Assembly (NCBI RefSeq): GCF_041260155.1
Contig: NC_091932.1
Location: 10,348,804-10,412,803 of the forward strand
Length of the DNA stretch: 64,000 nt
Direction: 5' to 3'
DNA from: Ptychodera flava
Taxonomy: Eukaryota; Hemichordata; Enteropneusta; Ptychoderidae
The position numbers and the translations under genes were made by a program. A model generated the notes under the pieces. It was given only the letters and a program-made list of their open reading frames with translations, did not search any database and was not told the origin of the DNA. Positions 1 to 12,443 of this stretch are shown here, in pieces; the first letter of the stretch is position 1, and each line of letters starts with the position of its first letter.

Positions 1-964
<964 letters not shown>

Positions 965-1530
965 GTGTCGCCATAGGGGATTCAATCTCCGATGATGACG
1001 ATGATGATGATTAAATATTTAAAAATGAAGATAAATAAACATATATTTGGACTCAGTAAATTTGTTGTTATTGTTGTTGTTATTGTTGTTGTTATTGTTG
1101 TTGTCGTTGTTGATACTATTTGCAGAAAAGAACAAAGTATGCGCTGCAAATTTCAACACAGCCTAACTATACATGTGCGTCGCAAATTCAATACAGCCTA
1201 ACTATACATGTGCGTTGCAAATTCAATACAGCCTAACTATACATGTGCGTTGCTGCCTAACTATACATGTGCGTTGCAAATTCAATACAGCCTAGGCTGT
1301 ATAGTTAGGCAGCAACGCACATGTATAGTTAGGCTGTATTGAATTTTCCACGCACATGTATAGTTAGGCAAATAGTATCAACAACGACAACAACAATAAC
1401 AACAACAATAACAACAACAATAACAACAAATTTACTGAGTCCAAATATATGTTTATTTATCTTCATTTTTAAATATTTAATCATCATCATCATCGTCATC
1501 ATCGGAGATTGAATCCCCTATGGTGTCGCC
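965..1530. mobile_element. Foldback element with perfect long inverted arms and target duplication
   Basis: The element spans about 973-1522. Its outer arms, about 973-1125 and 1371-1522, are exact reverse complements as far as I can align them, beginning CATAGGGGATTCAATC and including TGATGA and TTGTTG microsatellite-like parts. The centre holds further inverted copies of a roughly 36-bp unit containing TAACTATACATGTGCG. It is flanked by GTGTCGCC at 965-972 and 1523-1530, read as a 7-8 bp target duplication. There is no coding capacity. The perfect arms suggest a young insertion or gene-conversion-maintained arms. Confidence 0.85.
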
Positions 1531-1964
1531 CTTCACTGCTGTTGAGAATATGTGAAAACTACAAATTGTTCTGGGTTAAAATGTCAGATACCTGTAAAAT
1601 TTCATTATAGTGTAAGGGTCCTTACGATAGGCTTTTGGTCGACAATACATTTCATAAATATTCAAAATAACCCTTCGTGTTGTTATGGATTTGGTGGCAT
1701 TGGTCATCGAAAGGGTGTTTGTATCACCGTCAAACTTGTCAAACCATGTGCAGTATCCGAGAGTGTAGAGACAGGCCTGCGTGCCGTTGCTATATTGTTC
1801 AAAGCAGTGCACTGTTATTTACCTATGACTGACTTCCGTCCGGTGATACCATATTTATACATTTGTTTCAGTTGACTTAGCACGGATGTAACAGACGTGG
1901 TATTTAAATCCTTTCCATGTTGCATAGTGAGTTAACACTACAGGAATAGTCCGATCCGAGAATA

Positions 1965-2130
1965 TCACCAGGAACAAGACTTCTGACCATATACCACCAG
2001 GAACAAGACTTCTGACCATATACCACCAGGAACAAGACTTCTGACCATATATCGCCACGAACAAGACTTCTGACTATATATCACTACGAACAAGTCGTCT
2101 GACCGTATATCACCAAGAACAAGATTTACT
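1965..2130. repeat. Minisatellite, about 29-bp unit, about six copies
   Basis: Units contain CACCAGGAACAAGACTTCTG separated by ACCATATA. The first three copies are nearly identical and the later ones diverge progressively (CGCCACGAACAAG, CACTACGAACAAG). Confidence 0.92.
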
Positions 2131-2276
2131 TCTCAATGATTTTCATATGGAAAGATATGTAACGTGCAAAATTTCCAAATCTCAGTTCGGTAGTATATGT
2201 GGAGGATATCCATAACATAGTGCGTCACGTGACTATGTGACGTACTTTAACCGTAATACTAGGGTTTTTCTTTTAA

Positions 2277-2460
2277 AGGTATACTGTCACCTGTTCCAAT
2301 TTTGCCACAGTTACCATGGAAAGAGAAAATCTAACTAATCACAGATTTTAAGCGGGTGGCCGCTTTTTAATAACAGCGCCCTCACATGGGCATTTTGAAT
2401 ACCAAGGAACGCCCCTTTGACCGTATATGGGCATATTTAGATTACAGGTGACCGTATAGT
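2277..2460 (+). mobile_element. TTAA-flanked MITE, copy 1 (right end decayed)
   Basis: It starts after TTAA (2273-2276) with AGGTATACTGTCACCTGT and is nearly identical over about 170 bp to the copy at 30056-30240. Its right inverted repeat is recognisable only as ACAGGTGACCGTATA, so this end has decayed. Confidence 0.75.
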
Positions 2461-3402
2461 GAGAATTTAGAGGGCCAAAATAGCGCCAGTGTACTTGGTT
2501 ATTCCTATCGTTCCCGCGACTGACAACTTTGTTTCCAACAACAAACGAGGTTTCATTAGAGATCCTCATCACAATGGTCTGGTAACAGCTGGTTTTGCGA
2601 TTACAGCAAATTTTATTGTCTTTTTGGATGTGGTTTTTTTTGAAATTTTAAATTTCAAAGAGCATTTTCAGGTAAGACTGTTCTTGTTTGTATCCATTGG
2701 AATATGGTTTGATATAGAATTGCAACTTATTAAAAGAAGTCGACCTAGGCAACTATATACGTCCATGTCAACATTTTACTTTTTACTACTCTTTGTAAAC
2801 AAAATATCTCTACTTTAACTAACAAAAAAGTGTCAATTTTACCCGTACGGATTCATTTTTGAAAGATTTTATACTAAAAAATTTTGGGGTACTACACGTA
2901 TATATTTCGTATTTACACAGCTGTCGGTAAATAGCACAAACAAATGTGTAAATTCAAACTTTCAGATTTCAGTCACCAGCCAGTGGCATCCATGAGTTCG
3001 CATGCTCATCATGTTGACCGTAATTGCTCATCAGTTGTGATTAGTGATGACAATCGAACCGAGAGAGATGCGATTATAAACTCATTTTCGCAGACAAAAT
3101 TGTGGGCAACAACATTGAAATTTTCATTGAACGTTGATCATTACATTTTACGTTTTAATCACATCGAAACCAAGAAGAACAATACTGTTGATGAGTCCGT
3201 TGGATTGTTAAAGTTGCATTTCATGGTACGAATATTTCGAGACACAATATATCATAATAAATGAGCTTGCTCACAATAGTAACAGCGCCCTCATAAAGAT
3301 GCAAGAATCACACAGTGCATTGCCGAGGGACGATGCATTCAGTATGGCTGAGAAGATACCATGTTGAAACTTTAGCAAAAACACTTCAGATCTTTGGAAA
3401 GA

Positions 3403-3664
3403 ATGTATCATAACTCCGCCTTTAGATATTTTGTAGTTTTAAATATCACGGTTGCAACTTGTATTTTATCGCTGGCGTTGTTGAATCTTGGAAGTGTGAG
3501 CTACGAGACCTATAGATTTCGCTTGTCAGCCCCTTCAATTTACGATGATCCATGGAAGAGAAAAACCAATGGTGGTAACGGGACAAGTCAGATCCAGCGA
3601 TTGGGAAAATCGTTCTCGACGGAAATTTACACCTCAGAAACACATAAACCAATTAAGTCGGTAA

Positions 3665-3747
<83 letters not shown>

Positions 3748-6700
3748 GCATACATATTCTATGTGCATGGTTGTAACTGTGGATGTATATTTTGTCCATG
3801 TAGATACAGTCAAACAATGGAAGTGAGAGGTACCTTCTGTACATCAATGCCTATCAGAGAGGCGGTCCAAATTGTCAATATAATCATTTCTTCGATGCAC
3901 TGACGTATTGCGTCATGGAAAATCGCTCTTTGGTTGACGCGGTTCGATTCTTTGCTCACCATTTGTTCAACGATGGAACGATGACGAGGAGATTTCTGCA
4001 GGAAACATTCGATCTTGAAATCCTACGTCAGATCGTTGATATTGTGTCTCTGGAGAGATTCAAACGAGAATGCAATAACACTGTGGACATTGTGCTCACC
4101 ACTTTTAGTAAGAAACACAACAAACATGAGAACGCGTATAATATGTCGGCAAAAATGTACTTAAAAGCGTTTGGGATTCATATACCGGGCTTCGAAACGC
4201 TGCCCACGACAGAAAATCAAACAAAACAGAGGATCGTTGACGCATCGTCCATGAAATGTGTCGGAGTATGGGTCTTGCGCCCTGATGCATACCAGCGAAT
4301 TCCAACTACAGTAAATGATTTGACAAGGAAACATGTTGTGAATTCTCCTAACATCAGAGCTACGGCAGAATGGATAGCGAATAAAACCATGGAGGGAGAG
4401 CCATACATCACAATGCATTGGCGAAGCAAAGCAAGAGAAAGGTAAAGAATTTTGTCCATTCTGAACACTGGTATAGTATCACTTACTGTATTAATAAATA
4501 GAAGACGATTGGAACTAATATTATTGGATGGTGAAGTAAGGTCATTTTAATCAGCAAATGTAAGCTCATCTGCTTTTATTTTTAAGTAACACACATGTTT
4601 TTATGAGTAATTTGTTAAATTGCAACATTCAGCTCTATGGCACCTAACTCTTTTGAGAAAATTTGAAAAATGTGAAGATACAATTATATCCCAAATTAGT
4701 TCCAATCGTGTTATAGATACGGTCTGATCGACATGTGTTTACAAAGTGGAATATGACATCAAATCAATTCCAGCAATCGTTATCATTCAAGGAAAGTTAT
4801 TCACCAGGTCTTAGAAACAAACAAACAAAACAACAACAACAACAACAACAACAACATCAACAAGCACTGACAGAATCAATAGTGCAATCTCGAACCAATA
4901 AGTTAAATGGTGGTACCAGGTGTCCGGAATCGGTAAGCGTACTTTGACAAAGTGGAATTTTATGACGCCCATAATGGTCCACTGAGTATTTTGAGAAAAA
5001 ATGAGGGGGAAATTCCCGTACGGTACCAGTGTGGTCGGAGCCGTACTCAAATTGTCCATGAACGAATTCAATGTTACTTCAAAGTTTCTTCAAAATGTTT
5101 GTTTTCACTTTTACAATATGACATTCCGGCAAGAGAACAATTTATTAAATAGTATGTGGTCTTCGCAATGGGTGTGTATGGGATCATCAAGAAACGGTAC
5201 TTAAGTTTTCTATTATTTCCATCTGGCTAGTTGGTTTGTATCATGTACACGTGCTGTGCTTTCCAGTAGCATCTTGAGAAACTAATCGAGATGCACATTC
5301 GGCCGACGGCGATTTTCCTATCACGAAGAAGAATTATGGACAAAACTGAGCTCAGGGCTTGTCTTTAGCTCGTCTTTTTTTTCTGTATTTGGATCAAATA
5401 AACTAAAAAACAGAACTGAAGTTACAACAGTCGAAGAGACAACATGTTAAAATATCTTTCTGTTAAATAAAAACCCGCAAACTTCAATTATACAGTTTAT
5501 TTATCAAGAGAACAGCGAGGAGACACAAATGGAATAGATGTCGGCACTAATGTTGACATGAGCCTGATGAGGGAAACACGACTGCCTTCATCTAACGGAT
5601 TTTATGCTTGCAATTTACGTACGAAAAAAGAATTGTTGTCAATATTTCATGCATATCATTTTGTGATTTGTGCTGTGAGGGTGAAATAAATCTGAATAGT
5701 CTGTTCATAACGAAAGACAACACGTTTACGTTCTCTATGGTAACCCGAATATTACCTAAACAGATGATGCCATTTCAGACAGAAACTAATTAAAATATCA
5801 AAGCGTTAAGACGATCAGATGGATGTTATAATTTTGTTCCAAATCGTTTTCACACTATATGGTATGTGGTATTCCGATGTTGGGCAGATTTGATTAATAC
5901 ATCACAACTCAGTAAAAATGTTATCCCATATAGACAATCGTATGAGTTCAAAAGATCCCATTCAAACCGTTGTGACATCAGGTACGTCATGAAGTAATCC
6001 GTTGTGAAGCTATTAGGTGATTTTAGGTTGTACATCGCAGATAATTTTATTCTTATCGCACTCAGACTATCATATACGTATACGAAGGTGCACATGTGAC
6101 TATTTTCGTTTCAAATCATTTGAACACCAGGTACGCGATGAAGTGTGCCGGTGGGCGAATTCCAAAGCGAGGCAATTGTGACGTCATAGGAAGAGAGGTG
6201 ATCACGACGGACGGTGCAGCGGCTCCCGTTGCTAAAGCAGTTCGGGAATTACTGATGCAGTACAATGTAAGGTTCCTGTATGTGGCAACTCCTCCAGTCT
6301 CATCGGTATGTCAGTCTTCTTCAAAATAGAACAATGCTGTCGTTGCAACTATTAAAAACTGTAAACGTGGACGAAGAATTTAAATCAGTGAATTGTTGTA
6401 ACTTTTTAAAGCTATCGACCTGGTTTAGAACAATTACATAAGCTTATTCAAAACTATTATGCTTACGGTGACAGAGTCACCATTTTTGCGTTTCTTTCAA
6501 TATCGTGAAAGAAAAAAATACCATAAAAAACTACTATGGATACTACGGAAGCGTATTCGTGACATTTTTGTAAGAAAAAGAAAATTAAAAAATCTCGTAA
6601 TTACGAGTTTTGATTCTCGAAATTACGAGTTTTTGATTCTCGTTATTACGAATTTTAAAATCTCGTAATTACGATTTTTTTGATTCTCGTAATTACGAGT

Positions 6701-9700
6701 TTTTGATTCTCGTAATGACGAGATTTCAATTCTCTTGATTACTAGTTTCTGACTCTCTTAATTATGAGCCTTGATTTTACTGTATTATGAGACATAAACT
6801 ATAATAAATAGTCTTTCTATGGTGTTTGAGCTCTTTAGTGTGAACCTCTGCTCATACGTATTATTGATCATAATTCAACGAATACAAAGGTTAACGTGAA
6901 TCTTGACTTGATCAGGCGTAGTGAGCAGGTATAGTAAACTCGTTAATGAATAAATGAATGAATATACTTTGGGGTTGTTACATGGCTTACAATTGTAGAT
7001 ATTCAGTAACTTATCCAGCAGATCAAAAGTCACGCAAAGCATCATGCCAAGCATGGCCTATAGATTTTGTCTGTCCTGATAAACAATACATTAAGAGTTA
7101 AAGATGCTGCAATGCATAAGTATGCTATTATGCCAATACTTCACTCCTATAAACACCTATATTTGGGTCTTCTCTGACAAGCTGAAAAGCTCCGCTCTCA
7201 GGAGATAACACCGATATCACATGTGTCTGCCAAAGTGATGTTAACTTTTCACATTTAGCACAGACCGTCAGTTTTTTCATGTTGTGTCTACACTAGAAAT
7301 CATGATGAGAAACCAACATCTTCTGAAATATCCTACTGTATGATTTCTATGTGTCTGTCCGACATCCCCCTTCATATATGAAAAACATATCTAAAACAGC
7401 AGTAGGCCTTAACAAGGAAGTTGGAAAGATTTCTAAGCTTCATTGCTCTAAAAAATAAAGTATGTACATAGACAGATAAAGAGAAGTATGACTTGTGTAT
7501 GATGAGTGTCTTTGCATTGTATCCTCTCAACATAAAATAACACTACACGAAAAATGTGTATTATCTGTTTGATGAACTAATTGAAATTTACATAAAATCT
7601 CTTTCAAGAACATAAGAAAATGGCAAATAAAAGCGAAAAAGTGATGATGAAGTGATGATTTTTAAATGGAAATGAAAAGAACACGAATACGCACGAATAC
7701 ACTTCAGTAGGATACACATGTTGATAAGATACGTGGATACAATTTTAGTGGATGGTTGTCAAGATTAGGGTAAAATATAGCTCACTTTACACATCGGCAA
7801 GGTGTACGATGTGGCAGAACAGTTGTCGGCTCACCATCATCAAATATTTAGTCTAATATTTCTGGCAGATCCCAAAACTGAATGATACTTTCAAGACGCT
7901 GATTAATCATAGATCAATATATAACATAATTCTTAACTTCTACATACTGAAATTGACAAAATCCAAAATAAAACAAAACTTTTGACCTTTTAATTATTCA
8001 AGACGCTGAAAGTTTTGTTGCACAAGAATATTGTGCTTACGTTTCCCACTTAATGTAGAATTCACCTCGGGGACAGATTTCGGACTCAAACTTTTACAAT
8101 TTTTTTCTGATCTACCACTTGTGGGGGTTCATTTTAAAGCTCTTGGTGTAAGAAAATTTTCTACCATCTTATTTTTTCGAAAATTTTATTTTTTCCTCCA
8201 TAGAGTTAACACAGGGACGGTGGCCAGTTTGAATTTCAAATATCAATAAATCTTGGGTAATTTGTTTCTCTAGTGCCAAGAAAATTTGAGCGGTGACCCC
8301 CGATTTTTTTTGTTTTGCATTAAGCAAGAGAATGGTTGAAATATTCCTTGAGGAAAGTTAGAGCAAATGTTTAACTATTTCACTTTCGAGGGGCATACTA
8401 CCTTAAATCTGAACACCCATGCATCTGATTTGAATACCAATGCATTTGTACCGATAATATCCGTGGCTACTAGCTAGAACAGAGCTAGAAAGAGTGACAT
8501 TATGCATGTTTCATCCCAATTAATTCATTATTTGTTTTTCAAGAATATCGTGGAGGTGCTTCGAAATGAAGGTATTCGTAACGTCTTCTCCGCCGAAAAC
8601 ATAACAGTAGATGAGAACCCGTCTATCGCTAGAATGAAGTTGGACAACTACACATGGTCCTTGGTCGAAGAACAAATTTGTATCAGTAAGTTAGCGGTAA
8701 TATGGCGCATTGACATTTTTAGTTCACAACTATATTAGTCATTCTAAAACCTGTAACATGCAAATTTTCATCGATTTCGTTTTACATTAGATGAAAAGAA
8801 AGGTGAAAAGAGTGCGGCAGGCAGAGGTGTTTACAAATTTAAACAAATTTGAAATACTTTGCCGATCCAATAAATTCAAATGGTGACCCCTGGGATTTTA
8901 ATAATGTGATCGGTTTACTTTTCTGTAAACAAAGAATGAGCAAAGTTTAGCCTAAAGATTGGCCGTGTCTTCAATTTTTTCGTATCCACGGCGCCTGTCA
9001 TGGGTTACAAGGAAATTAAAACATGGTTTCCAGAACCTCTACCACTTTTGAAGTTTCCTTATCTTACTGGTATCAAGCCTTATAGAAGGGTAGGCTTTAT
9101 CGAGTTTTCACGTTATTAGCTTAAGCTTGTATTTTTGTTTTAATAAAAGTTTCGTGAAGAGAAATTTTTCAGAGACGTGTTTGTAAAAAGATGATTTCAT
9201 TGTAATCGAATGCCTATTCCATAAATAACAGATTTTACTACACTCTATGCTTCATGACGGAAGACTTTGGATACATGGTGGAGTCGTACGCGTTGACTCG
9301 TATTGACATTGACATCACTAAATTATACCTGCACTTATTTCCATTCAGACCAACAAATGCATCCAGCGATATCTTTTACACTTATTTATACTAGGTTTAG
9401 GATATAAATATTTATTTTGTGTGGAAATACATTGATTTCTGATGACACTTTATCCATGTTTGACATTCATGTACCTCAAATCGTGCACTATATATTTTTA
9501 GATACCATATTCATTCATCTGCAGATTCTAAGATATTCATCGGACAGCCTGGAAGTACCTGGTCGTCTGCTGTGGTGAATGCACGGAAAGTTGCTGCCAA
9601 CCGAACCTCAATACCAATAAATCGGCTAGCCACAACCGTCATGGCTGTGCAAGGCATTCTGGTGAATCAAGATGAATATGAAATGTCCGGATTGAAGCAG

Positions 9701-9739
9701 ATATACGATTCACATCATGCTAACACTTCACTGGTATGA
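3403..9739 (+). CDS. O-fucosyltransferase-family protein (GDP-fucose protein O-fucosyltransferase-like)
   Basis: Five exons join in phase to 475 aa: 3403-3660, 3804-4441, 6131-6305, 8544-8685, 9525-9739. The ATG at 3403 gives a short cytosolic tail and a hydrophobic segment at about residues 8-31 (VVLNITVATCILSLALL), so a type II Golgi/ER membrane protein is inferred. The catalytic domain shows the family marks in order: YLLYINAYQRGGPNCQYNHF at the start of exon 2 (sugar-nucleotide fold, like the GGxNNQR motif), PYITMHWRSKARE ending exon 2 (the HxR motif, H291/R293), FLYVATPPVSS in exon 3, and IFIGQPGSTWSSAVVNAR in exon 5, the conserved late motif. Several N-glycosylation sequons are present. 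Known members transfer fucose from GDP-fucose to Ser/Thr of secreted proteins; the substrate here is unknown. It is not clearly POFUT1 or POFUT2 and may belong to an invertebrate expansion. Exon 1 to 2 is separated by a very short CT-repeat intron. No 5' exon is evident. Confidence 0.82.
3661..3803 (+). repeat. 143-bp intron built mostly of (CT)n
   Basis: Directly after the donor GTAAGT the intron is a CT repeat of roughly 75 bp with one interruption, then a normal acceptor region ending TCCATGTAG. The pyrimidine run lies at the 5' side rather than near the acceptor. Confidence 0.85.
4442..6130 (+). other. Intron 2 of the fucosyltransferase-like gene
   Basis: The intron holds a (CAA)n run (4827-4862) and a weak partial look-alike of the next exon's 5' border at about 5968-6010. 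Exon-like stretches near 4718 and 4950 do not keep frame and are not called. Confidence 0.6.
4827..4862. repeat. (CAA)n microsatellite
   Basis: About eleven CAA triplets with one CAT, within an intron. Confidence 0.9.
6590..6770. repeat. Minisatellite of palindromic units (CTCGTAATTACGAG)
   Basis: About seven copies of a 25-27 bp unit, each centred on the perfect palindrome CTCGTAATTACGAG followed by TTTTTGATT. Copies decay toward 6770. It lies in intron 3 of the fucosyltransferase-like gene. Confidence 0.9.
8000..8402. mobile_element. Degenerate TTAA-type repeat copy
   Basis: The right end reads GGGGCATACTACC followed by TTAA (8403-8406). The inner block GATCTACCACTTGTG ... AAAGCTCTTGG at 8111-8150 matches the element at 11688-11843. 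The left boundary is unclear. Confidence 0.4.
8686..9524 (+). other. Intron 4 of the fucosyltransferase-like gene
   Basis: AT-rich sequence with no recognised element, ending in the acceptor ATCTGCAG at 9524. Confidence 0.6.
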
Positions 9740-10030
9740 GACTCATCATCCTTGAAATCTTCACTTCCCTATGGTGAATCCATGGAATACCTCCTTAAGG
9801 AATTCAAACATAATGCAGACTGGCAGTAGCATTAACTGTTTCTGTTCTAGATATACATACACACATTCTCCATTCTCGCGAGTCATACCATAATTTTCGC
9901 TCCGCGAACCTACGCAAAACTTAACGGGTAGCGCTAAGCTGTTGCCGTAAAGAGGTGCGTAGTTTACGACGAAGACATTCTCAGAACATGATACAGATCT
10001 CGTAACGAGGGAGTTTGTATTTATGTATGT

Positions 10031-10036
<6 letters not shown>

Positions 10037-10107
<71 letters not shown>

Positions 10108-10117
10108 CTTACTTACC

Positions 10118-10168
<51 letters not shown>
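10037..10168. repeat. (TA)n microsatellite in two blocks
   Basis: Two long TA runs are separated by a short TTCTTACTTACCATAA segment that recurs after the second run. A mixed poly-C tract follows at about 10291-10316. Confidence 0.95.
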
Positions 10169-10170
<2 letters not shown>

Positions 10171-11687
10171 TTACTTACCACTAGTAGTCATCCAAAAATG
10201 AATGTATTACTCAATAGCTTTCCTGAAATTTTGTATAAATGTATATACCAGAGCCGTAGACTGCGAGGAGTGGGGGTGTTGTTGGCTGCTGACCCCCCCC
10301 CCCCCCTCCCCCCAAAAATTGGGGGAAAATGCAAAATTTTCGAAGACACAGCAATGCTGATAAAATCACAAATATTACAACTACAGGCAAGGCTTGCCAC
10401 TTCGATGCCTGGTATGCATGTTTTTTTACACACACTACACGTTTTCATATCATTAACAGGAGGGAACCTAATGACTGGCTTGTTTGGATGATTCCCAGCA
10501 CCTGTGCTTTGATTTGATAGTTTAATGTCAAGTGTCTCTGTACTTACACTGACTCTTTGCTATTATTACTATTGTTGCTGTGGTTTATTGTACATGCACA
10601 CTTGTTTAATTGAATCAAGTGTTACATTTTGTAGTCACTGAATGAAATGTAGCTCTTTTGCAGTTTAAACGAATAGTTAGACATCTTTGTGCTGGAAAAT
10701 GCAAAAACATTCGCCCACACGCATGGACTTTTCATTTAGTAAAGTAACATCATCGCATTTGAATTACAGTGATCAGACATGCCATTGAATGGCTTATAGA
10801 TTTGTACCAGGGGTATGGATTGTCTATTGGCAGAGAATGAATAAAGACAAAGTTCACATTCAACATGAAATGTAAATACCTTTTATTAAAATTGGCTAAA
10901 ATAGATTGTATCTTTATCTCTTTTCACAGAACATTTCTGCTGGCTTGGCAGTGAACTTTTTTGTGTTATTAAATTTATCCTGTAAATGAGATGAAATAGT
11001 TCAATTGAATGTAGGTCTTCTTTGATTCGGCATTTCAAACTGGTAACTTTTGCAGAGTAATGCTGTAATTGACAATGAACTACATACTGTACTTGAGAGA
11101 AGCCAGTCTGGTGATATACACATATATAAAGTGTATGATTTGGTACGACAATCATCTACACCAAAGTATTTTCACAGATACTGACATTGTTGAACACTCA
11201 CAGAATGCAGACACAAGTACAGACTCAGGGTCAATGGTCTGACTATGTGCAGCAGCTCAGAAGGTTACATCTGATTGGTCAGATTGTCATTATTTACAGC
11301 CAGTTAAGGAGTCTCAAACTTGGGCTATTTTCTGTCTGATGGCAGTTTCGGAAATGAATCAAGAAGAATGATGCATTTCAGCCAACAAACAAGCTTCTGA
11401 GATGCTGTACATTAGCCCTCTATGGTTGAAGTCAGTTACAAGATATTGAGCCAACATTTCAGATGGAGACAAAACTATCAACAAAGCAAGTCTTCACAAC
11501 AAAAACTTCTACAATAGTGGATAGGTTTACAAAGTTTTTACAAATAATAGCTGAGAGTTGGTGGCCAAGTATGTGACATGTGACCAAAATGGAAGGAATA
11601 CAAAATAGAGTGCATTTAAAGTACCTGTCTGTTGATACAAAAATAACATCTCTATCATCTTGCAGATTTTTGACTTCTTACCATTAA

Positions 11688-11843
11688 GGTAGGATGTGTC
11701 TCAGTTTCTCAATTTTTAATGATATTTTCAGATCTGCCACTTGTGTTGGCTCATTACAAAGCTCTTGGAGTAAATCAAATTTTCACCAAGGAAAGATGGA
11801 AAGTTTGACCAGTCTTTAACTTTGAGACACACACACTATCTTA
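11688..11843. mobile_element. Short TTAA-type MITE
   Basis: It follows TTAA (11684-11687) with GGTAGGATGTGTCTCAG and ends near 11843 with a degraded inverted copy (CTTTGAGACACACACACTAT). The interior block matches the 8.1-kb repeat. Confidence 0.45.
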
Positions 11844-12443
11844 TTCTTGTAAGGCATCTACATCTGCTGTAATTCCTAAAGGAATGTCAAAATTAATTCA
11901 TGAATTTTATGCTTTAATCTGATGTTATTTACAAAACAAGCAGTGTATTTTATGTTGCTGTGTAAATAGAGATAAATTCCATGTTGAGGAAAAATATGTA
12001 CAGTAAAAATTTAATGTGAGGAGGTAATTTTAAAATGAATGTTGCAGTACATAATAAAATGAGAATGGAGAAAAAAGATCTCTAATTGGTAAAAAGAGTG
12101 AAAATGCGTTATTAAAAATGTTTGGGATTTGTTTCCTCCACTTAAAATGCTTTTATGATAAAAGGGACAGAAATCAACTAAAGGGTAGAAATTCCAGAAC
12201 TTATTTTGCATATTTTATATCTGATATCAGCCTGTGGAAATGGTGCTTATTCAGAACACTGGATCAAACAGGGAATGGTTGTCAAAAATCATCAACTGTA
12301 GGGGTCCATTTAAGAATTACTAATACTACCCTAGCCCTAAATTGATATTGACCACGTAAGCCAACGGAATTTCACAACTTCCTCTTCCTTGATCCGGTGT
12401 TCCCAATGCATGATGTACGAACTCTTGTAAATTTGAAATGCCT

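Larger units (their letters stand above)
1531..3402. other. Intergenic region upstream of the fucosyltransferase-like gene
   Basis: It holds a 29-bp minisatellite (1965-2130) and a TTAA-type MITE copy (2277-2460). An open frame at 2944-3264 has no recognisable family or splice context and is not called. The 5' UTR of the fucosyltransferase-like gene presumably lies near 3260-3402. Confidence 0.5.
6306..8543 (+). other. Intron 3 of the fucosyltransferase-like gene
   Basis: Apart from the palindromic minisatellite at 6590-6770 and a repeat relic at 8000-8402, I see no further structure in this AT-rich stretch. Confidence 0.6.
9740..12443. other. Convergent intergenic/3' UTR region
   Basis: It lies between the stop codon of the fucosyltransferase-like gene and the MTFR1 stop codon. 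It contains the TA microsatellite, a poly-C tract, a plus-strand AATAAA near 10840 and a minus-strand AATAAA near 10880 that could end the two transcripts. A TTAA-type MITE lies at 11688-11843. No additional gene is seen. Confidence 0.5.

Noticed and set aside
2944-3264. 106-residue open frame upstream of the fucosyltransferase-like gene
   Set aside because: No recognisable family, no signal or splice context; ordinary for AT-rich DNA of this length.
4717-5204. Possible extra exons of the fucosyltransferase-like gene (AG at 4716, poly-Gln frame, frame at 5001)
   Set aside because: They meet stops or lack matching phase, while exon 2 joins directly and in phase to 6131.
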